From contig NW_003546351.1 of assembly GCF_000090795.2 (NCBI RefSeq), positions 150,241-214,240 of the forward strand: a stretch of DNA of 64,000 bases, given 5' to 3'. Shown here in pieces: positions 59,675-64,000 of this stretch. This stretch comes from Amphimedon queenslandica. Taxonomy: Eukaryota; Porifera; Demospongiae; Haplosclerida; Niphatidae. A program made the translations under genes and the position numbers. Every line of letters starts with the position of its first letter. Positions within the stretch are counted from its first letter, which is position 1. Under the pieces are notes generated by a model that did not search any database, was not told the origin of the DNA, and saw only the letters and a list, made by a program, of their open reading frames with translations.

Positions 59675-60582
59675 TAATTATACACAGCTTACAGCTCAAC
59701 CTTGCACCTACTTGAGCTCCTAGTCTCCTACTACACATGTAAGCAAAAACTCATGAGCAACCTCTGGTGATCCAATTCGCTGGCAAGGTATAAAATGCCT
59801 ATAAAAAATAAATATATGAAATAGCAGACATTTACAATAAATTTATCGTGTACTTATCAATATCAAGCTCCACTATCCCAGTACAGGTTATAATGGGGCA
59901 TAGTTGGGGTTTCAAATTAATTTATTAATTAAATCACTACCTCTGGGGCCGTTCCCTTCAGTCAAATCCCCTACTAAATTTAAGGAACGTTAAACAACCA
60001 CTCAACTGCTACTGAACTCAGCTCTGCTGGGTAAACTTAGCATTTTTAAAACGTAACTTGGTCAAACTAGCGAAGTCTTCCTATAGGCTTGTTGGAGAAA
60101 AATCCCTACCCTGGGGCATTCTCAGAGTGATGAACCTCCTATTAAATCCCTCATATTCCCCATAATGAGGCTTAAATTGACAGACATATTACTTACAGTT
60201 CTGAAATGAGTAATTGTGGTGGAAGGAACAAATGATAACCCAGGAAAGACTAAAAAGCCCATTTCCTCACACAAGAATAATTAGAAGATACATTCTATAT
60301 ATAGGTGATTACAATGATAGTCACAGTATATAATTATAAAAAGGCATTATAGCAGTCTGAGAATAAATTACCTAATGCAAGGTTCTATTAGTCTAATCAG
60401 TGATCCAACTCATGCAAACAACTAGCAAAAAGGCCTGGAACCACAAAGACAGCACTAGAAATATGAAAAACACTCAGTTGGTGGCAGCCATTTTGTGATT
60501 TTTGTCCATGAGGGAGTAATGCGCATGCGTATTACAGATATAAAACCACCCACATAACTAATTGGATCCATTCCTGTCTCTA

Positions 60583-61783
60583 GACGCTTTGACAAAAGTT
60601 GTGGCAGCCATTTTGTTTTGGGGTGAATCCTACTAGTAGTAACGCTACTGCGTTACTAATAGCAACTTTTTACGATGCAGTGTTGATTATGAGATTCCTC
60701 AGGACTTTACAAGAAAGCAGTGTCCACTGGAAATCCTAACTTAAAACTAACACACACATACAGAGTTCCGCCAAGGTATTTAGCATAGTTTAAAAAACCT
60801 AATTTTAATTTGCTAAATCTGAGAAGTGCTTTGACTCAATTTTTCCACTGTAACTATAGAAAAGTACCTTTGCAATTTTAACAAACCGTGGTTTGCAAAT
60901 GTACCCTTTATACCGCAGCCATTGATATCAAATGTGTCAAAGTTGTTGAATTGCAACCATTAACACAAACCACTTCCTGAGAGCCACCTCAGTATCGAAG
61001 TCTGTTGCAAAAAATGTTCCAGATATGATAATAATAGTTCGATAATAATAGGATTACAAGACAAATATTTATATTGAAACTAAAGGAATAGAATGGAAAA
61101 ATTTTTGAAAATAACATCCTGCTCAAAAAGCAACGGAGCAGCAGACAGGAGTCAAGAACAATAGCATGAAGGAATTCCTCATAAACTTTGAGTAAGGTCT
61201 CAACCGAGAACAGAATTCTTGAAGAGAACTTTCAAGGCAGACAACAGGAGATCTAGATCATAACCCTTGTTAACAATGACTCTTGGAGTTCAGTGAACAA
61301 CTCCTATTACCGAAGTTATTGTCTCTAATTTCAAAAATAAATGTTAATTGTGGAAAAAAGTGCCGAAAGTATTCTAATAATTCATCACAAAAATTATCCT
61401 TACAATGTGTTTTAATTTCATCAGGATTTTCTAATTTCGTGCAACTATAATGGCAACTGAATGGCCAAGTAACGTTTTTTGTCCTACATTTTGATGTTGT
61501 TTCCATTTTGCAGCCTTTTTGAGAAGTTACAAGCCTGTGAAACAAGAAAATGACCTGTTGGCCGACCAAGAAAGCTCTTGAGAAGTCACAAGCCTGTGGA
61601 ACAAGAAAAAAGACCTGTTGAAAATGCTTAGACAACCAGAAGTACAGATACCCTTGCCTGCCTTGACCCAAGCAGCCGCTAGCTGCTCCAATAGTTGTCC
61701 TCAAGAAGATCAACACAGCTATGATTTAGACGAGTCCACTGTGGAATAAGTAGAGGAGCAAACCTCAAGCTCACAGATCAGCG
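60583..61783. other. Spacer with a short tandem repeat
   Basis: No clear gene. A ~60-bp unit is tandemly repeated at about 61515-61620 (TTGAGAAGTTACAAGCCTGT and TTGAGAAGTCACAAGCCTGT). A plus-strand frame near 61668-61760 reads QAAASCSNSCPQEDQHSYDL then DESTVE and a stop. It is protein-like but unrecognised. Confidence 0.45.
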
Positions 61784-62945
61784 TTGACAATATCATCATG
61801 GGAGCTACAACTACGAAGGATGAAGAAGGCTACAAGTAGTATTGTAACAGGTGTTCATCTTTGGTTTGGCAGTGGAAGGGATCACACATATCCCAAAGTA
61901 GTGGATGAAGGAACATATGAATGGGTTCTTACCAGACGAGACAGTCACCTTCCTGTGTCAAGAGACCTAATTAAAGTGAAAGCTTCTCAGTTTGTGAAAA
62001 AATATCTCCAAAATTTTTCAGCCTCAACAGTATGGCTTCAGAAATTTATGTCTCATCATGACTTATCTCTGCATGCTAAAACATTGATCAGTCAAAAGCT
62101 TCCAGCACAAGTGGAAAGGCAGTTGGAATGCTTTTTGAATGAAGTACGGATTGGCACCCTATCCATTCGTTCTTATTATTAATATAGATGAGACATCAAT
62201 GTTCTTTGATATGGTACCTGAACATAGTATTTTTAAAAAGTGTGTTTGCTCTTCTGGTGCAGAAAAAGAAGCTTACTGTGGTTCTCAGATACACTGCTAA
62301 TTGAGAAATGCTACCTGCTTTAGTTATTTTTAAAGGGAAAAGAAAGCTTAAATTCAAACCTCCACAAGATGTTTAAGTCACTGTGCAACCAAAAGGATGG
62401 ATAGATGGAGAACCCATGCTACGATAGTTCAGAGGTATAATATTACCATACACAAGGAAAAAATGATACTTATAATCATAGATTCATTTTCTGCACATCA
62501 ACAGGCAGATTTAATTGAGGCAAAGGAAAAGAATGTCAACATAGTGATTACACCCGGTGGGTAAACAAGCAAAGTACAACCACTAGATGTGTGTCTCAAT
62601 AAACCATTCAAGAGCATATTGAAGAAAATTTGGTTGGAATACATTGATTCCAAAGTAGATGCTTCTCTAGATCCTGATAAAGTTGTAACTGTATCAAAAG
62701 ATAAACTATGTAAATGGGTCACGTCAGGGTATGACTACTTAAACCAGAACCAGACAATGGTGAAGTAATCTTTCTTGGTATGAGGCCTTTAAAACGCTCT
62801 TGATGGTTCAGAGAACCATATTATTTGTTGCTCTAATGAATTACCAAATCTGCAGTTGCCTAATATAAATGACAATGAGGACAACCCATTTTGTGACAAA
62901 GATGAAGATTCCAGCGGCAGTGAAGACAGTGATGAAAGTGATTGA
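61784..62945 (+). pseudogene. pogo/Tigger-like transposase (CENP-B type), decayed
   Basis: The Tc5/CENP-B-type DNA-binding part reads VVDEGTYEWVLTRRDSHLPV, VSRDLIKVKASQFVKKYLQN and STVWLQKFMSHHDLSLHAKT. The DDE_1 core then follows: NIDETSMFFDMVPEHS (first Asp, about 62185), IIIDSFSAHQQADLIEA (second Asp, about 62480) and KVQPLDVCLNKPFKSILKKI (third Asp, about 62585). The end is an acidic tail (DEDSSGSEDSDESD). Stops and shifts lie between about 62300 and 62460 and near 62770, so it is inactive. The N-terminal helix-turn-helix start is not clear, and no terminal inverted repeats were found. Confidence 0.85.
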
Positions 62946-63055
62946 TTAAATGATTATACAGTAATATATTAAATAATAATTAATATTATAATAATTGTTA
63001 TTAATACAGTGATCTAGGTATTAAAATTTTTGACAAGAATTAACTTACTAAGATA
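62946..63055. other. AT-rich spacer
   Basis: Simple TAAT-rich sequence with nothing recognisable in it. Confidence 0.5.
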
Positions 63056-63310
63056 TTAATTCAAATCATCCTTGAAAAGCTTTTGTAGGGTCTTAAGTTT
63101 CTTTGAGCCACAGTCAGTCATAGATACAAGGAATTTCCATTCCTTTTATCCATACCGCACTAAGTTGCTCCTTCCTGTAACAGTGCTGCTATGGTGCTTG
63201 ATGAAGTAAAAAACATTTTTTTGACATTTCATGCGAGACATGGCAATGACCATACCACTCACAATGACTGCTGTGGTGTATCTGTCAGGACAGTTTCCTT
63301 TTTCTACAGT
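63056..63310 (-). pseudogene. Exon-like ORF with one internal stop, unidentified
   Basis: Open for about 84 codons apart from a single TAA. It reads EKGNCPDRYTTAVIVSGMVI, MKCQKNVFYFIKHHSSTVTG, then after the stop KEWKFLVSMTDCGSKKLKTL to a stop at 63056. The composition is strongly protein-like, and a possible acceptor (CCACTGTAG) lies at its upstream edge. I cannot name the family. A transposon-derived protein is possible. Confidence 0.35.
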
Positions 63311-63879
63311 GGTTTATAATTCAACACTAATGCTAGGCTGCCATACACACTTATAAACATGGTAACCTCTCATTATGCTAAAAACACATACCTGCCAGGA
63401 GATACTGTAATTTTGTCAAAAATAATTGTCCTAGCAAAAATTTTTACTTTTGATGTCTAAAATTTCATTGCAAAAATTTATTTCCTCAAAACACTGTAAG
63501 ATGATTTCGATCTTTATAGGAAAAAGCAAAAATTAATAGCATTTATGCTGTCGTAACCGGACGTGGCATCATCTGTCGTAGTTCACACTGATCATGGGGT
63601 ATTAAGAATTTGCATTAGGACAAATCAAGAATTATACAAAGAATCATAAATCATACAAATTAAAGCTTGCTTGACTCACGCTCATTTAAACCCACATGGT
63701 TATAGTTTTCATGCCTGCTGTTTTGCCATAAAATTTTCGAAGGCCAAGATGTGAATGTTTCTAAAATTCATTATAATTCTTATGAACAAGGTGTAATTAA
63801 ACAGTATCTGTGTGCTTTCTTAGTAAGTCAATGAGATTTGCAATTTGTTCACTAATTCTTCTGTTGTCTTAAAATTCAA
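63311..63879. other. Spacer
   Basis: No gene or repeat that I can support. Confidence 0.45.
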
Positions 63880-64000
63880 TTAAAATGGAAATTCTTCAAG
63901 GACAACAATTGTGTTTGCTAGAGTGAGTGGCTTATTCAGTTCCTCCTGTTGGTATTCATGTGCAATACCAACTAGGTCTGTACAAGGCTCTCCTGTAATG
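63880..64000 (-). CDS. Exon-like ORF at the window edge, unidentified
   Basis: Open from the right edge, reading ITGEPCTDLVGIAHEYQQEE, LNKPLTLANTIVVLEEFPF, then a stop at 63880-63882. Balanced composition and absence of stops to the edge suggest the C-terminal exon of a gene to the right. The family is not recognised. Confidence 0.35.
   Translation of the reverse strand, partial: ITGEPCTDLVGIAHEYQQEELNKPLTLANTIVVLEEFPF

Larger units (their letters stand above)
58302..60580. mobile_element. Non-autonomous TA-flanked TIR element
   Basis: The left end (AAGACAGGAATGGATCCAAT) and the right end in reverse (GAGACAGGAATGGATCCAAT) form an inverted repeat of 20 or more bp. Both are flanked by TA (58300-58301 and 60581-60582), the signature of Tc1/mariner-like insertion. 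The next bases (TTTGCGTGGGTG and TTATGTGGGTGG) are also related, and a GCGCATGCGC-type box lies inside each end. At 2279 bp it is long for a non-autonomous member. Part of this is two nested MITEs (58801-58939 and 59275-59674). No transposase was found inside. Confidence 0.82.

Noticed and set aside
1-64000. tRNA, rRNA or other structural RNA genes
   Set aside because: No cloverleaf-like box A/B pairs or rRNA cores were seen. A covariance-model scan would be needed to exclude small RNAs.

Overview
This is eukaryotic, AT-rich DNA, almost certainly from an early-branching animal. A demosponge of the Amphimedon type is my best guess. The evidence is the transposon mix (Helitron with an OTU domain, ZBED and ZMYM/TTF-type hATs, IS630/Tc1-like and pogo elements, Gypsy elements, a DUF7869-like gene), short GT-AG introns of about 45-60 bp and long gene-poor AT-rich spacers. 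The species is an inference. I saw no intact host gene, rRNA or tRNA. The window is mainly a graveyard of transposable elements nested in one another, with a few exon-like scraps of host genes.

Layout. 1-7574: Helitron copy 1 on the minus strand, running off the left edge (N-terminal region, HUH/Y2 Rep, PIF1 helicase). 7837-8406: decayed proline-rich ORF. About 10.4-19.97 kb: Helitron copy 2, also minus, with a C-terminal OTU protease remnant. Inserted in it are two hAT-type MITEs with 8-bp target duplications (15267-15660, 15726-16023) and a small LTR element (16778-17824). 20530-21250: ZBED-type hAT remnant. 24272-28980: an intron-containing, decayed DUF7869-like gene, split by a 2065-bp element (24824-26888) that has perfect 19-bp terminal inverted repeats and is filled with tandem AAGATCTT-rich repeats. 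29179-30058: dead IS630/Tc1-like transposase. 30.1-36.6 kb: gene-poor, with a duplicated ~450-bp block. 36591-39065: hAT with both ends and its 8-bp duplication preserved.

39607-45376: Gypsy fossil (minus) whose 5' LTR was entered by a non-autonomous Helitron, itself entered by a 614-bp MITE. 45804-49170: second Gypsy fossil (plus). 50259-50930: remnant of a TKL/IRAK-like kinase gene (minus). About 51.5-55.84 kb: ZMYM/TTF-type hAT split by a complete 2311-bp TA-inserting DD34E element (52905-55215). That element carries a transposase and a second, intron-containing, convergent gene. 57095-57294: foldback MITE. 58302-60580: non-autonomous TA-flanked element with two nested MITEs. 61784-62945: decayed pogo/Tigger transposase. 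63.0-64.0 kb: two exon-like minus-strand stretches.

The most unusual items are the two-gene DD34E element, the inverted-repeat-bounded satellite array inside the DUF7869-like gene, and a terminal palindrome shared by three Helitron copies in which both arms change together.
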